Assembly (NCBI RefSeq): GCF_010550245.1
Contig: NZ_JAAGLU010000005.1
Coordinates: 62,001-126,000, forward strand
Direction: 5' to 3'
Length of the DNA: 64,000 nt
From: Streptomyces sp. SID12501
GTDB taxonomy: Bacteria > Actinomycetota > Actinomycetes > Streptomycetales > Streptomycetaceae
Shown in pieces: positions 1 through 8,597 of the stretch (its first letter is position 1; each line of letters begins with the position of its first letter). The translations under genes and the position numbers were made by a program. The notes beneath the pieces were generated by a model. That model worked only from the letters and a program-made list of their open reading frames with translations. It was not told the DNA's origin and made no database searches.

Positions 1-168
1 TCGGAGCGTGTTCCGGCGTACGCGAACACCCTCGGCTACGACTCCGACGTGTTCGAACTGGGTACGGCGCTACGGCGCGGCGGTGACCAGCTGGCCTTCC
101 GGCTCGTTTGCCACCGGGACGCGGCGTGGGCGGGCGCACTTTTTGTGGCCGTCGACGCCCGGCAGTAG
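1..168 (+). CDS. 3' end of an unidentified gene
   Basis: The window opens inside a reading frame (frame 1) that ends at a TAG at 166-168, 45 bp before the next gene on the same strand. About 55 residues are visible, ending ...LFVAVDAR-Q. The codons favour G or C in the third position, as in the genes downstream, and the spacing fits an operon. The piece has a beta-strand-like pattern of short hydrophobic stretches, as at the end of a secreted beta-sandwich domain, but this is only an impression. No family can be assigned from so short a fragment. The true start lies outside the window. Confidence 0.5.
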   Translation, partial: SERVPAYANTLGYDSDVFELGTALRRGGDQLAFRLVCHRDAAWAGALFVAVDARQ

Positions 169-213
169 CCGAGGTGCGTCCGGCACCGCCACCCGTGAGC
201 GAGGAAACCGCGC

Positions 214-1395
214 ATGCAACTGATCGCACCGGACCCCGGGCCACGGGTCCTGCACGTCACCCAGCCGGTGGACGGCGGGGCGCCCCGGGTCGTGACGGAC
301 CTGGCACGGGCCCAGCTCGCCGCCGGTCTGCACGTCACGGTCGCCTGCCCGGACGGCGGTGACCTCGCCGCGCGACTGCGGGCGCTCGGCGCCGACGTAC
401 ACCCCTGGCACGCGACCCGCTCGCCGGGACCCTCGCTCGTCGGGGAGGTGCGGCGGCTTCGGCGGGTGGTCGGGGCGGTGCGGCCTGACGTCGTGCACGC
501 GCACAGCGCGAAGGCCGGACTCGCCGCCCGGCTGGCGGTACGGGGGCGAGTGGCGACAGTGTTCCAGCCGCACGCCTGGTCGTTCGAGGCGGTCGGCGGC
601 CCCACCGCCGCGCTGGCGCTCAAGTGGGAGCGGTGGGGCGCGCGTTGGGCCTCCCGGGTGGTGTGCGTGAGCGACGCCGAACGGGCGACCGGGGTGCGCG
701 CCGGGATCGCCGGTCAGTGGCGGGTGATCCCGAACGGGATCGACACCGAGCGCTTCCGCCCGGCTCCCGTGGACTCCGTACGGGCCGGGATTCCGCTGCT
801 CGCGGGGGTCGATCCGGCCGCCCCGCTGGTCGTGTGCGTGGGGCGGCTGTGCCGGCAGAAGGGGCAGGACGTGCTGCTCCGGGCGTGGGACGAGATCGCG
901 CGGCGGGTGCCGGGGGCACGGCTGGTGCTCGTCGGTGACGGTCCGGAAGACCGGCGGCTGCGGGATCTCGCCCCCGACTCCGTGCTGTTCGCGGGGGCGG
1001 TCACCGATGCCGTCCCCTGGTACCGGGCGGCCGATCTGGTCGTCCTGCCCTCGCGGTGGGAGGGCATGGCGCTGGCGCCGCTGGAGGCGATGGGCTGCGG
1101 GCGGCCGGTGGTCGTCACCGACGTGGACGGCGGACGCGAGTCCCTGCCCGCCGCTCTCGCCCCGCGCTGTCTGGTGCCGGCCGAGAACCCGGCCGCGCTG
1201 GCCGGAACCGTCTCCGAACTGCTGCTCGACCCCCTGCTGCGTGAGTCGCTGGGGCAACTGGGGCGTCGGCACGTCCTGTCCGCGCACGACGTACGGCACT
1301 CCGCCGAGGCCGTCGCGGGCGTGTACCGCGAGCTGATCACCGCGCACGCCGTGCGGCCCGTGCGCGCCGAGTACAGGGAGTCCATCCACTCGTGA
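214..1395 (+). CDS. GT4-family glycosyltransferase
   Basis: Predicted cytoplasmic GT-B glycosyltransferase of 393 aa that adds a nucleotide-activated sugar to a growing lipid-linked oligosaccharide. The N-terminal Rossmann half begins with a GG motif near residues 20-22. The C-terminal half carries the nucleotide-sugar loop VGRLCRQKG (209-217) and the EX7E pair E283/E291 in SRWEGMALAPLE, the signature of GT4 enzymes. VIPNGIDTERF (171-181) is also typical. The ATG at 214 follows a GAGGAA ribosome site. Its stop overlaps the GTG of the sugar transferase (GTGA at 1392-1395), so the two are probably translationally coupled. Donor and acceptor sugars cannot be read from the sequence. Confidence 0.9.
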   Translation: MQLIAPDPGPRVLHVTQPVDGGAPRVVTDLARAQLAAGLHVTVACPDGGDLAARLRALGADVHPWHATRSPGPSLVGEVRRLRRVVGAVRPDVVHAHSAKAGLAARLAVRGRVATVFQPHAWSFEAVGGPTAALALKWERWGARWASRVVCVSDAERATGVRAGIAGQWRVIPNGIDTERFRPAPVDSVRAGIPLLAGVDPAAPLVVCVGRLCRQKGQDVLLRAWDEIARRVPGARLVLVGDGPEDRRLRDLAPDSVLFAGAVTDAVPWYRAADLVVLPSRWEGMALAPLEAMGCGRPVVVTDVDGGRESLPAALAPRCLVPAENPAALAGTVSELLLDPLLRESLGQLGRRHVLSAHDVRHSAEAVAGVYRELITAHAVRPVRAEYRESIHS

Positions 1396-2840
1396 CTGCG
1401 GAAAGTACCGTCCCCTCCCCCGGCGGAGGGCCTCGGGAGCACGGATTCTCATCAGTGTCGGCCGTCTCGGTCATCCCGCGCCGCGGGTCGGCGGGCGGCT
1501 TCAGATTCCCGGCCGGGCGGCGCCCCGCGCCCCGGCCGGCCTCCCCGCTGCCACTGCTCGCCGTCGACAGCAGCGCCGCCCTGCTCGGCGCCCTGGCACT
1601 GGCCGAGCCCCAGCGCCACCCCGTTCTCGTCGGCGCGCTGCTGCTCGGTGTGGTCGTGCTGAACACGCGCGCCTCGCTCTACCGGCCCGATTCCGTGCCC
1701 GCGTTCCTCGACGAACTGCCCGCCGTCTGCGGCCGGATCGCGATGGGCTGGCTGGCTCTGGCCGCCGTGATCGGGGCGTACGCGTCCGCCGACGCGCTGT
1801 CCGCGCGGACCCTCGTACTGGGCTTCGCGGTACAGGCGGCGGCGAGTGCGGCGGGCCGAGCGACCGTCCACTGGCGGCGGCGCCGGGCGCTGCTGCGCCG
1901 CCCGCACACGGCCCTCGTCATCGGCCCGGCCGGCACCGCCCGGCGCGTGGCCGCCGCGTTCCTGCGCCATCCGGCGTGCGGGGTACGGCCGGTGGGGCTC
2001 GTCACCGACCACCCGGACGGCGGTGCGGGCCTGCCCGTGCTGACCACCGGTGAGGAGGTCCAGCGGGCGCTGATCCAGAACGGCGTCCGGACCGTGCTCG
2101 CCGTCCATCCCTCCGTACGGGCCGAACAAGGGCCGCTGCTAAGGGCGTTGGCGGAGTCGGGCTGCACGGTGTGGGAGATCGACGCCGAGTCGCCCTCGTA
2201 CGAGAGCGCCGAACGGCTCGCCGGGTTCTCCTGCCGGCGGCTCGCGATGGTGCCGGACCGGCCGGGCAGCCTCGGCAAGCGGCTGCTCGACGTCATGGTC
2301 TCGGGCACTCTGCTCCTGCTGGTCTCGCCGCTGCTGCTGCTGTGCGCGGTGGTGCTCAGGCTGACCGGCGGACGGGGTGTGGTCTTCAGGCAGGAGCGCA
2401 TCGGCCTGGACGGGCGCCCCTTCACCCTCCTCAAGTTCCGCACCCACCGCCCGGTCGACGAGATGGAGTCGGCGACCCGCTGGAGTGTCGCCGACGAGCA
2501 GCGCATGAACTGGTTCTGCCGCCTCCTGCGCCGCACCTCGCTGGATGAGTTGCTCCAGCTGTGGAACGTCCTCTGGGGCGACATGAGCCTGGTCGGGCCC
2601 AGGCCCGAACGCCCGTACTTCGTCGGCAAGTTCAGCCAGACCTACCCCGGCTACGCGGCCCGCCACCGGATGCAGACCGGGATCACCGGGCTCGCCCAGA
2701 TCCACGGGCTGCGCGGTGACACCTCGATCGAGGACCGCTGCCGGTTCGACAACGCCTACATCGACAACTGGTCGTTGTGGCAGGACATCTGCATCCTGCT
2801 GCGCACCTTCGCCACGCTCGTCCGCCCGACAGGAAGCTGA
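1392..2840 (+). CDS. polyprenyl-phosphate sugar-1-phosphate transferase (WcaJ/CpsE type)
   Basis: Initiating membrane enzyme that moves a sugar-1-phosphate from a nucleotide sugar to undecaprenyl phosphate, starting the repeat unit. The 482-aa protein has an N-terminal region with hydrophobic segments (about 53-155), a Rossmann-like stretch (about 172-260), then the catalytic bacterial sugar transferase domain: basic K-R-L-L-D at 296-300, a membrane helix 301-323, QERIG (334-338), KFRTH (348-352), SLDELLQLWNVL (383-394) and MSLVGPRPE (398-406). Start is a GTG overlapping the upstream stop. The N-terminal part lacks the four clear helices of long WcaJ proteins, so its topology is uncertain. 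Confidence 0.92.
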   Translation: MTAESTVPSPGGGPREHGFSSVSAVSVIPRRGSAGGFRFPAGRRPAPRPASPLPLLAVDSSAALLGALALAEPQRHPVLVGALLLGVVVLNTRASLYRPDSVPAFLDELPAVCGRIAMGWLALAAVIGAYASADALSARTLVLGFAVQAAASAAGRATVHWRRRRALLRRPHTALVIGPAGTARRVAAAFLRHPACGVRPVGLVTDHPDGGAGLPVLTTGEEVQRALIQNGVRTVLAVHPSVRAEQGPLLRALAESGCTVWEIDAESPSYESAERLAGFSCRRLAMVPDRPGSLGKRLLDVMVSGTLLLLVSPLLLLCAVVLRLTGGRGVVFRQERIGLDGRPFTLLKFRTHRPVDEMESATRWSVADEQRMNWFCRLLRRTSLDELLQLWNVLWGDMSLVGPRPERPYFVGKFSQTYPGYAARHRMQTGITGLAQIHGLRGDTSIEDRCRFDNAYIDNWSLWQDICILLRTFATLVRPTGS

Positions 2841-2845
2841 GCGCA

Positions 2846-4192
2846 GTGAGCCACAGCCCCACGCTGACGTTGCCGCGCCGAGTGCCCTTCCCGTACGTCA
2901 CGTACGTCGCGTCCTTCGCTCCGCTCCTGCCCGTGATCCTGGTGATCGCCCTGCTCGCGCTGCCCGCCGCGCAGGGCACCGACGGCGGCGCGACCCCGGC
3001 CGACGCCGTCTCCGGACTGGTGGTCCTCTACTGCGCGATCCGGCTCGTACGGGAGCGGCGGCGCCCCCTGTCCCGGACGGCCGCCGTGGTGCTCGGGATG
3101 CCGGTGGTCGGGCTCGCGGTCGCGGCCGTGGGGGCGTCCTCGCCGGCGGCCGGCCTCGGGGGCCTGGGGCGCTACCTCCAGATCTTCGTGCTGGTCCCGG
3201 CGTCCGTGGTGCTGCTGGTCCGCGACCGGCGCGACTTCCGGGTGCTGGCCTGGGCGTTCGTCGGGTTCGCCCTGTTCCAGGGGGCGGTCGGGGTGCACCA
3301 GTTCGTGACCGGGACCGGTGCCTCCTACCAGGGCGAGGAGATCCGGGCGGTGGGCACCTTCGGGCCCGCCGACGTGATGGGCATGGCGACCGTGGTGGCC
3401 TTCGGGCTGATGTGCGCGCTGGGGCTGGCCCTCGGGGCCACCGCCGCCCGGCAGCGGGCCGTCGCCGCCGGCTGCGCCCTGGTGCTGCTCGCCCCGCTCG
3501 CCGTCTCCTTCAGCCGGGGCGCCTGGATCGCCACGGCGGCGGCCTGCACGCTGCAGCTGATGCTGGCCGGGATGCGGCGCGCGCTGAAGGTGGGCGCGGT
3601 GGTGACCGCCTCGGCGGTGATCCTGGTCGGCGGCCTCGGCCTCGGCTCGGCGATGCTCCAGGAGCGGATCAGCAGCATCGGCCAAGTCACCGACGCCCCC
3701 GACCAGTCGGTCACCGACCGGTACACGATGTGGGCGGCGGCGACCGACATGTGGAGCGAACACCCGCTCACCGGCGTCGGGTTGAAGGGTTTCCCCGAAC
3801 ACCGCGACGGACACGCCTCGTTGGCCCTGTCCTCGGGCAGCGACACGGAGGGCGCGGGCGCCGCGTTCCGCAAGCAGCCGCTGCTGTCCCCGCACAACAT
3901 GTACCTGCTGGTGCTGAGCGAGCAGGGCCTCATCGGGCTGCTGGCCCTCGGGGGCAGCTGGCTGGCGCTGCTGGTGTGCGGCCTGCGGGGGCTGGTACGA
4001 GCCCGGCGGTCGGCGTCCGGCGGCCTCGACTGCGCCCTCGCCGCCTGCGGGCTGCTGATCTGGCAGCTGATCGACTTCCTGTACGCCGACATCGGCGGGC
4101 CCGCGACCGTGCTGACCGCCGTCGTCTTCGGGTTCGTCGCCTGGTGGGCCCTCGTCGGGGGCGACGACCTGCCCGAGGCCTCGGCGCGATGA
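2846..4192 (+). CDS. O-antigen polymerase/ligase-like membrane protein (Wzy_C)
   Basis: Multi-spanning membrane protein of about 448 aa, predicted to polymerise or ligate lipid-linked glycan repeat units on the outer face of the membrane. At least ten hydrophobic segments are visible. The family hallmarks are VSFSRGAW in the central part, followed by an extracellular loop with HPLTGVGLKGFPEH and a later HNMYLLVLSEQG before the last helices, as in WaaL/Wzy_C proteins. I chose the GTG at 2846 because AGGAAG lies at 2831-2836 and the frame upstream belongs to the sugar transferase. The stop overlaps an ATG in the next frame at 4189. Polymerase versus ligase cannot be decided from sequence. Confidence 0.85.
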   Translation: MSHSPTLTLPRRVPFPYVTYVASFAPLLPVILVIALLALPAAQGTDGGATPADAVSGLVVLYCAIRLVRERRRPLSRTAAVVLGMPVVGLAVAAVGASSPAAGLGGLGRYLQIFVLVPASVVLLVRDRRDFRVLAWAFVGFALFQGAVGVHQFVTGTGASYQGEEIRAVGTFGPADVMGMATVVAFGLMCALGLALGATAARQRAVAAGCALVLLAPLAVSFSRGAWIATAAACTLQLMLAGMRRALKVGAVVTASAVILVGGLGLGSAMLQERISSIGQVTDAPDQSVTDRYTMWAAATDMWSEHPLTGVGLKGFPEHRDGHASLALSSGSDTEGAGAAFRKQPLLSPHNMYLLVLSEQGLIGLLALGGSWLALLVCGLRGLVRARRSASGGLDCALAACGLLIWQLIDFLYADIGGPATVLTAVVFGFVAWWALVGGDDLPEASAR

Positions 4193-4227
4193 ACGCGACG
4201 CCGCCTCGGACCGAGGGAGAGACCAGA

Positions 4228-6009
4228 GTGACGCTGCCCGCGGCACGCGCCGCCACACCGGTCGCGAAGGGACAGGGAAAGGGACAGGGAAGCGGAGACG
4301 AGGGGGGACAGGAAGAGGGCTACGACGATGGCAGCGCCGGCGACGTCGGCATCGCCGACCACGAACCCGCCGGACTCGCCCCCGTCTCCCGGAAGTTCCT
4401 CGCCAAGGCCACGCTCGTCACGGCCGTCCTCTCGGTCGCGGGCGCCCTGCTCGGGCTGGTCCGGGACCAGTCCCTGGCCCGGCTGTTCGGGGCCGGCAGC
4501 GACACGGACGCCTTCCTGGTGGCGTGGACCGTGCCGGAGTTCGCGGCGACGCTGCTCATCGAGGACGGGCTGGCCTTCATCCTGATCCCGGCGTTCAGCA
4601 TGGCGCTGGCCCGGCGTGCCCAGGGTGCCCCGGGCGATCCGGTTGCGGCGCTGGTCGCCACGACGCTGCCCCGGCTGGCGCTGGCGTTCGCGGCGGTCGG
4701 CGCGCTGCTGATCGCCACCGCTCCCTACCTGGTCGAGGGGCTCGCCCCCGGCCTGCCCGACCCGTCGCTCGCCGTGGACTGCACCCGCCTCACCGCCACC
4801 TGCGTCCTCAGCTTCGGGCTCGCCGGGTACTGCAGCGCGGCCCTGCGCGCGCACCGGCGGTTCCTGGCTCCGGCGGCGATCTACGTGGCCTACAACACCG
4901 GCATCATCGCGGCGATGTTCGTGCTGGGCGGGCGCTGGGGGGTGCGCTCGGCTGCGGTCGGGGTGGCGGTGGGCGGCGCCTTGATGGTCGTAACCCAACT
5001 GCCTTCTGTTCTAAGGCAGTTGCGGCGGCGTCGATCGGCCGTGCCGGACGAGATCGTGGTGGAGGAGACGTCCGGTGCGCCGATGGCGTTCGCACTCGTC
5101 GCACCCGTCCTGCTCTTCGCGCTGACCCGGCAGTCGCAGGTGCTCATCGAGCGTTTCCTCGCCTCCACCCTCCCCGCCGGGGCCATCTCGCACCTGAACT
5201 ACGCGCAGAAGGTGGCGCAGATCCCGATGACGCTGTCGCTGATGCTGTGCACGGTCACCTTCCCGGTGGTCGCGCAGGCCATCGCGGAGGGCGACACCGA
5301 GCGGGCCCGCAGCCGGGTGGAGCGGGACATCGCGCTGGCCGCCTGGGTGGTGCTGCTCGGGGCTGCCTCGGTCATCGCCTGTGCGCCGCAGATCATCGAA
5401 GTCCTGTTCCAGCGGGGCGCGTTCGCTGCCCGCGACACCGAGGCGACGGCCACCGTGATGCGCGTGTACGCGGTCGGGCTGCTCGGGCACACGCTGGTCG
5501 GCGCGCTCGTCCGCTCGTACTTCTCCTCGAACCGGCCGACCTGGTACCCGCTGGCCGCGATGGCCACGGGCATCGTCGCGACCTCGTGGATCGGCGCGTG
5601 GACGGTCGGCCCGTGGGGGGTGTGCGGGATCGCCGCCGCCAACGCCGCCGGGATCACCCTGTCGGCCGCCCTGCTGCTGTACGGGATGGGCCCGCGCAGT
5701 GTGCCGATCCGGAAGCGCCAGGTGCTGGCCGAGCTGAGCAAGCCGGTGCGCGCGGCGGTGTGTGCGACGGCTGCGGGGGCGTTCGTGACCAGCCGGATCG
5801 ACGGGCCCGTGGCGGGACTCGCCGCCGGTACGGCGACCGTCACCGTCGTCTACTTCCTGCTCGGCCGGCTCATGCGGGCCCAGGCCGTGCAGAGCTTCGT
5901 CCTCGCACTCCGTTCCGTACTCTCCATGACCCGAAGGCTTCCGCATGCCCGCAAGCGCACCCGCTCCCACGCCCGCCCCCGTCCCCGCCGCCGCGACCGG
6001 GTCCGCTGA
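4228..6009 (+). CDS. MurJ/Wzx-like lipid-linked glycan flippase
   Basis: About 593 aa, of the MviN/MurJ branch of the MOP flippases, expected to move lipid-linked repeat units across the membrane for the polymerase encoded just upstream. A charged Gly/Gln/Glu-rich N-terminus of about 55 residues precedes some 13-14 hydrophobic helices. The first contains the conserved GLVRDQSLARLFGAG-type motif followed by TDAFLVAW. The very basic C-terminus (RKRTRSHARPRPRRR) overlaps the next gene by 65 bp. Start is uncertain: the GTG at 4228 has GGGAG about 8 bp upstream, while the ATG at 4189 overlaps the upstream stop (ATGA) and adds 13 residues. Its place in the cluster argues for a polysaccharide role rather than the housekeeping lipid II role. 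Confidence 0.88.
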   Translation: MTLPAARAATPVAKGQGKGQGSGDEGGQEEGYDDGSAGDVGIADHEPAGLAPVSRKFLAKATLVTAVLSVAGALLGLVRDQSLARLFGAGSDTDAFLVAWTVPEFAATLLIEDGLAFILIPAFSMALARRAQGAPGDPVAALVATTLPRLALAFAAVGALLIATAPYLVEGLAPGLPDPSLAVDCTRLTATCVLSFGLAGYCSAALRAHRRFLAPAAIYVAYNTGIIAAMFVLGGRWGVRSAAVGVAVGGALMVVTQLPSVLRQLRRRRSAVPDEIVVEETSGAPMAFALVAPVLLFALTRQSQVLIERFLASTLPAGAISHLNYAQKVAQIPMTLSLMLCTVTFPVVAQAIAEGDTERARSRVERDIALAAWVVLLGAASVIACAPQIIEVLFQRGAFAARDTEATATVMRVYAVGLLGHTLVGALVRSYFSSNRPTWYPLAAMATGIVATSWIGAWTVGPWGVCGIAAANAAGITLSAALLLYGMGPRSVPIRKRQVLAELSKPVRAAVCATAAGAFVTSRIDGPVAGLAAGTATVTVVYFLLGRLMRAQAVQSFVLALRSVLSMTRRLPHARKRTRSHARPRPRRRDRVR

Positions 6010-6757
6010 CCACGACCGTGCCCGAGGCCGAAGAGACGCCCGCCCGGGTTCCGTGCCCTGGGTGGCGATGTACCACTCGGTGGGCGACTGCTCGGACGAC
6101 CCGTACCGCATCACGGTCACGCCCGAACGCCTCGACGCCCAACTGCGGTGGCTGCACCGGCGCGGGCTGCGGGGCGTTGGCATGGCCGAGCTGCTCGCCG
6201 CCCGTTCCCGGGGCGAGGGGCACGGGCTCGTCGCACTCACCTTCGACGACGGGTACGCCGACTTCCTGGCCAACGCCCTTCCGGTGCTGGAGCGTTGGAA
6301 GTGCGGCGCGACCCTTTTCGTGTTGCCGGGGCGGCTCGGCGGGGAGAACGCCTGGGATCCGCTGGGCCCGCGCAAACCGCTGCTGACGGCGGAGGGCATC
6401 CGTGCCGTCGCCGGGGCCAGGGTCGAGATCGGGTCGCACGGGCTGACGCACGTCGACCTGACGAAGGCCGACGACGAGCTGCTGCGAGTCGAGGTCGCCG
6501 AGAGCAGAGCGCTGCTCTCGGAGTTGAGCGGTGCTCCGGTCGGGGGGTTCTGCTACCCCTACGGGACCGTCGACCAGCGAGCCGTCGACGCCGTGCGGGC
6601 GGCCGGTTACGGATACGGCTGCGCGATCGACCCGGGCCCGCTCAACGGCGTCCATGTCCTCCCCCGCGTCCACATCGGCGAGAACGACACCGCCGTACGC
6701 CTGCATCTCAAGTACCGGCTGCACCGGCTGCGGCGCCGGCCGATCGAGGGGGTGTGA
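5945..6757 (+). CDS. polysaccharide deacetylase (NodB domain)
   Basis: Predicted carbohydrate esterase family 4 enzyme (270 aa) that removes N- or O-acetyl groups from glycan. The NodB motifs are intact: motif 1 TFDDGYAD (99-106) with the catalytic base and a metal-binding Asp, motif 2 SHGLTH (164-169) with both metal-binding His, and YPYG (204-207). The N-terminal 35 residues are Ala/Pro-rich and no convincing signal peptide is seen, so the site of action is unclear. The ATG at 5945 has GAAGG just upstream and lies inside the end of the flippase gene. The stop overlaps the next GTG (GTGA, 6754-6757). Deacetylation of the repeat unit before or after export is the likely job. Confidence 0.88.
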   Translation: MPASAPAPTPAPVPAAATGSADHDRARGRRDARPGSVPWVAMYHSVGDCSDDPYRITVTPERLDAQLRWLHRRGLRGVGMAELLAARSRGEGHGLVALTFDDGYADFLANALPVLERWKCGATLFVLPGRLGGENAWDPLGPRKPLLTAEGIRAVAGARVEIGSHGLTHVDLTKADDELLRVEVAESRALLSELSGAPVGGFCYPYGTVDQRAVDAVRAAGYGYGCAIDPGPLNGVHVLPRVHIGENDTAVRLHLKYRLHRLRRRPIEGV

Positions 6758-6762
6758 CGGCG

Positions 6763-7947
6763 GTGAAGGCCCTGCACATCATCACCGGCCTCGGGGTCGG
6801 CGGCGCCGAGCAGCAACTCCGGCTGCTGCTGCGGCACTTGCCGGTCGACTGCGATGTCGTGACGCTCACCAACCCGGGCTCGGTCGCCGACGGTCTGATC
6901 GCCGACGGCGTGCGGGTCGTCCACCTCGGCATGGCCGGCAACCGCGACCTCGCCGCCCTGCCCCGCCTGGTCGACGTCATCCGCTCGGGCGGCTACGACC
7001 TCGTGCACACGCACCTCTACCGGGCCTGCGTGTACGGCAGGATCGCCGCGCGGCTCGCGGGCGTGCGGGCGATCGTCGCCACCGAACACTCCCTCGGTGA
7101 CTCGCAGATGGAGGGGCGGCGGCTGACCGCCGGGGTCCGCGCGCTGTACCTCGCCGGTGAACGGCTCGGCCGCACCACCGTCGCCGTGTCCCCCACGGTC
7201 GCCGAGCGGCTCCGCCGCTGGGGTGTGCCCGCGCCCCGGATCGAGGTCGTGCCCAACGGCATCGACCTGACCCGCTTCCGCTTCGACCCGGTCGCCCGCC
7301 GCCGCACCCGCGAGCGCCTCGGGCTGCCCGAGGGGGCATACGTCGTCGGCGGCGTCGGACGGCTGACGCCGGGCAAGCACTTCGCCGACCTCATCGGCGT
7401 CCTGGCTCAACTCCCGGACAACTACTGGCTGTTGCTTGTCGGCGGCGGCCCCGAGGAGCATGTCCTGCGGCGCACCGCGAGCGAGGCGGGCGTGGCCGAC
7501 CGGGTGCTGTTCACCGGCGAACGGCCCTACGTACCGGACGGTACCCCCGGCCCCGACCTGCCCTCCCTCACCTCCGCGATGGACCTGCTCGCCTCCCCGT
7601 GCCCGGAGGAGGCCTTCGGCCTCGCGGTCGTGGAGGGTCTGGCCGCCGGGCTGCCCGTCCGGTACGTCTCCTGCCCGGCGATCGAGGACCTGCCCCCGGA
7701 GTCCGCCGAGGGCGCCCGGCGCGTTCCCGGGGGCGCGGACTCCTTCGCACGCGCCATCGCCGAGGCCCGCGCGCTGGGCCCACGGGACCGCACGCCCCCC
7801 GCCGCCGCCCACCACTACGACATCACCCGCAGCGCCGCCCAGCTCATGGACGTGTACACGGCGATCATCCCGGCCTTGAATCCGTCCCCCTCCCCATGCC
7901 CGTCTCCATCCCCGTCCCCGTCACCCCAGGGAGCCCCATCCTCATGA
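6763..7947 (+). CDS. second GT4-family glycosyltransferase
   Basis: Cytoplasmic GT-B glycosyltransferase of about 394 aa. Visible motifs are GGAEQQ (13-18) at the acceptor side, VPNGID (163-168), VGRLTPGK (198-205) and the EX7E pair E283/E291 in EEAFGLAVVE. The chosen GTG at 6763 has a GAGGGGG run about 10 bp upstream; the GTG at 6754 overlaps the deacetylase stop and is the alternative, adding three residues. The last 20 residues are a Ser-Pro repeat encoded by imperfect CCGTCC hexamers, outside the conserved fold. The stop overlaps the next ATG (ATGA). Together with the first GT4 this gives at least two sugar additions after the initiating transferase. Confidence 0.9.
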   Translation: MKALHIITGLGVGGAEQQLRLLLRHLPVDCDVVTLTNPGSVADGLIADGVRVVHLGMAGNRDLAALPRLVDVIRSGGYDLVHTHLYRACVYGRIAARLAGVRAIVATEHSLGDSQMEGRRLTAGVRALYLAGERLGRTTVAVSPTVAERLRRWGVPAPRIEVVPNGIDLTRFRFDPVARRRTRERLGLPEGAYVVGGVGRLTPGKHFADLIGVLAQLPDNYWLLLVGGGPEEHVLRRTASEAGVADRVLFTGERPYVPDGTPGPDLPSLTSAMDLLASPCPEEAFGLAVVEGLAAGLPVRYVSCPAIEDLPPESAEGARRVPGGADSFARAIAEARALGPRDRTPPAAAHHYDITRSAAQLMDVYTAIIPALNPSPSPCPSPSPSPSPQGAPSS

Positions 7948-8597
7948 CCGAGAACGCCAGCAGAGTCACCCGCCTCACTCCCTTCACCCGCACCCGCGCC
8001 CTGCCCGCGTGGTACCTCCTCGCGGCGAGCACCGTGCTCGGCGGCCTGCTCGGCGGCGCGTACGGCACCTTCAAGGCGCCCACCTACACGGCCACCAGCT
8101 ACGTCGTCGCCGTACCGACCGAGAAGTCCGACCCGGCGTCCGCGCTCGGTTTCGCGCAGGCGTACGGGCGGGTCGCCACACAGCTCGCGGTGCTCGGGGA
8201 CGCCCAGGTGTGGGCGGGCGTACCGATGTCGACGCTGCGCAAGAGCGTGCAGACGGCGACCTCGCCGGACGCGCCCATGGTCGCCGTTTCGGCCACCTCC
8301 GCGCGCCCCGACCTCGCCGCCGACATGGCCAACGCCGTGGCCCGCTCCCTCACCCGGCACGCGAACGACACCAAGGAGTCGACCCACGTGGAGCTGCTCC
8401 AGTTCTCGCGCGCGGCCAAGCCGGCCGAGCCGTCCTCGGCCCCGGCCACGGTGACCGGGCTGGTCGGCGCGAGCGCGGGCGGGCTGCTCGGCGGGCTGGT
8501 GCTGCTGGTGCGACCCCGGCGGCGTACCGAGGAACCGGTGCTCGCGGCCTCCGTACCGGGTCCGGCTGTCGCCGCCGACGCGCACGGCCAGCTGTGA
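7944..8597 (+). CDS. Wzz/YveK-like chain-length or export regulator
   Basis: Small membrane protein (217 aa) with the layout of polysaccharide co-polymerases: a short basic N-terminus, helix 1 (about 22-45, ending GGAYGTFKAP), an extracytoplasmic region with the typical YTATSYVVA strand and repeated heptad-like stretches, and helix 2 near the C-terminus (about 166-187) followed by RPRRR. Such proteins set chain length together with Wzy. No Walker motifs or tyrosine cluster are present, so there is no fused BY-kinase. ATG at 7944 overlaps the GT4 stop and the gene ends in GTGA with the next start. Sequence divergence is high, so the call rests on topology and context. Confidence 0.75.
   Translation: MTENASRVTRLTPFTRTRALPAWYLLAASTVLGGLLGGAYGTFKAPTYTATSYVVAVPTEKSDPASALGFAQAYGRVATQLAVLGDAQVWAGVPMSTLRKSVQTATSPDAPMVAVSATSARPDLAADMANAVARSLTRHANDTKESTHVELLQFSRAAKPAEPSSAPATVTGLVGASAGGLLGGLVLLVRPRRRTEEPVLAASVPGPAVAADAHGQL

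Noticed and set aside
70..1452. 460-codon open frame opposite the first GT4 gene
   Set aside because: Its product is Arg/Pro/Gly-rich with no motif, and the other strand encodes a clear GT4. High-GC DNA produces such antisense frames.
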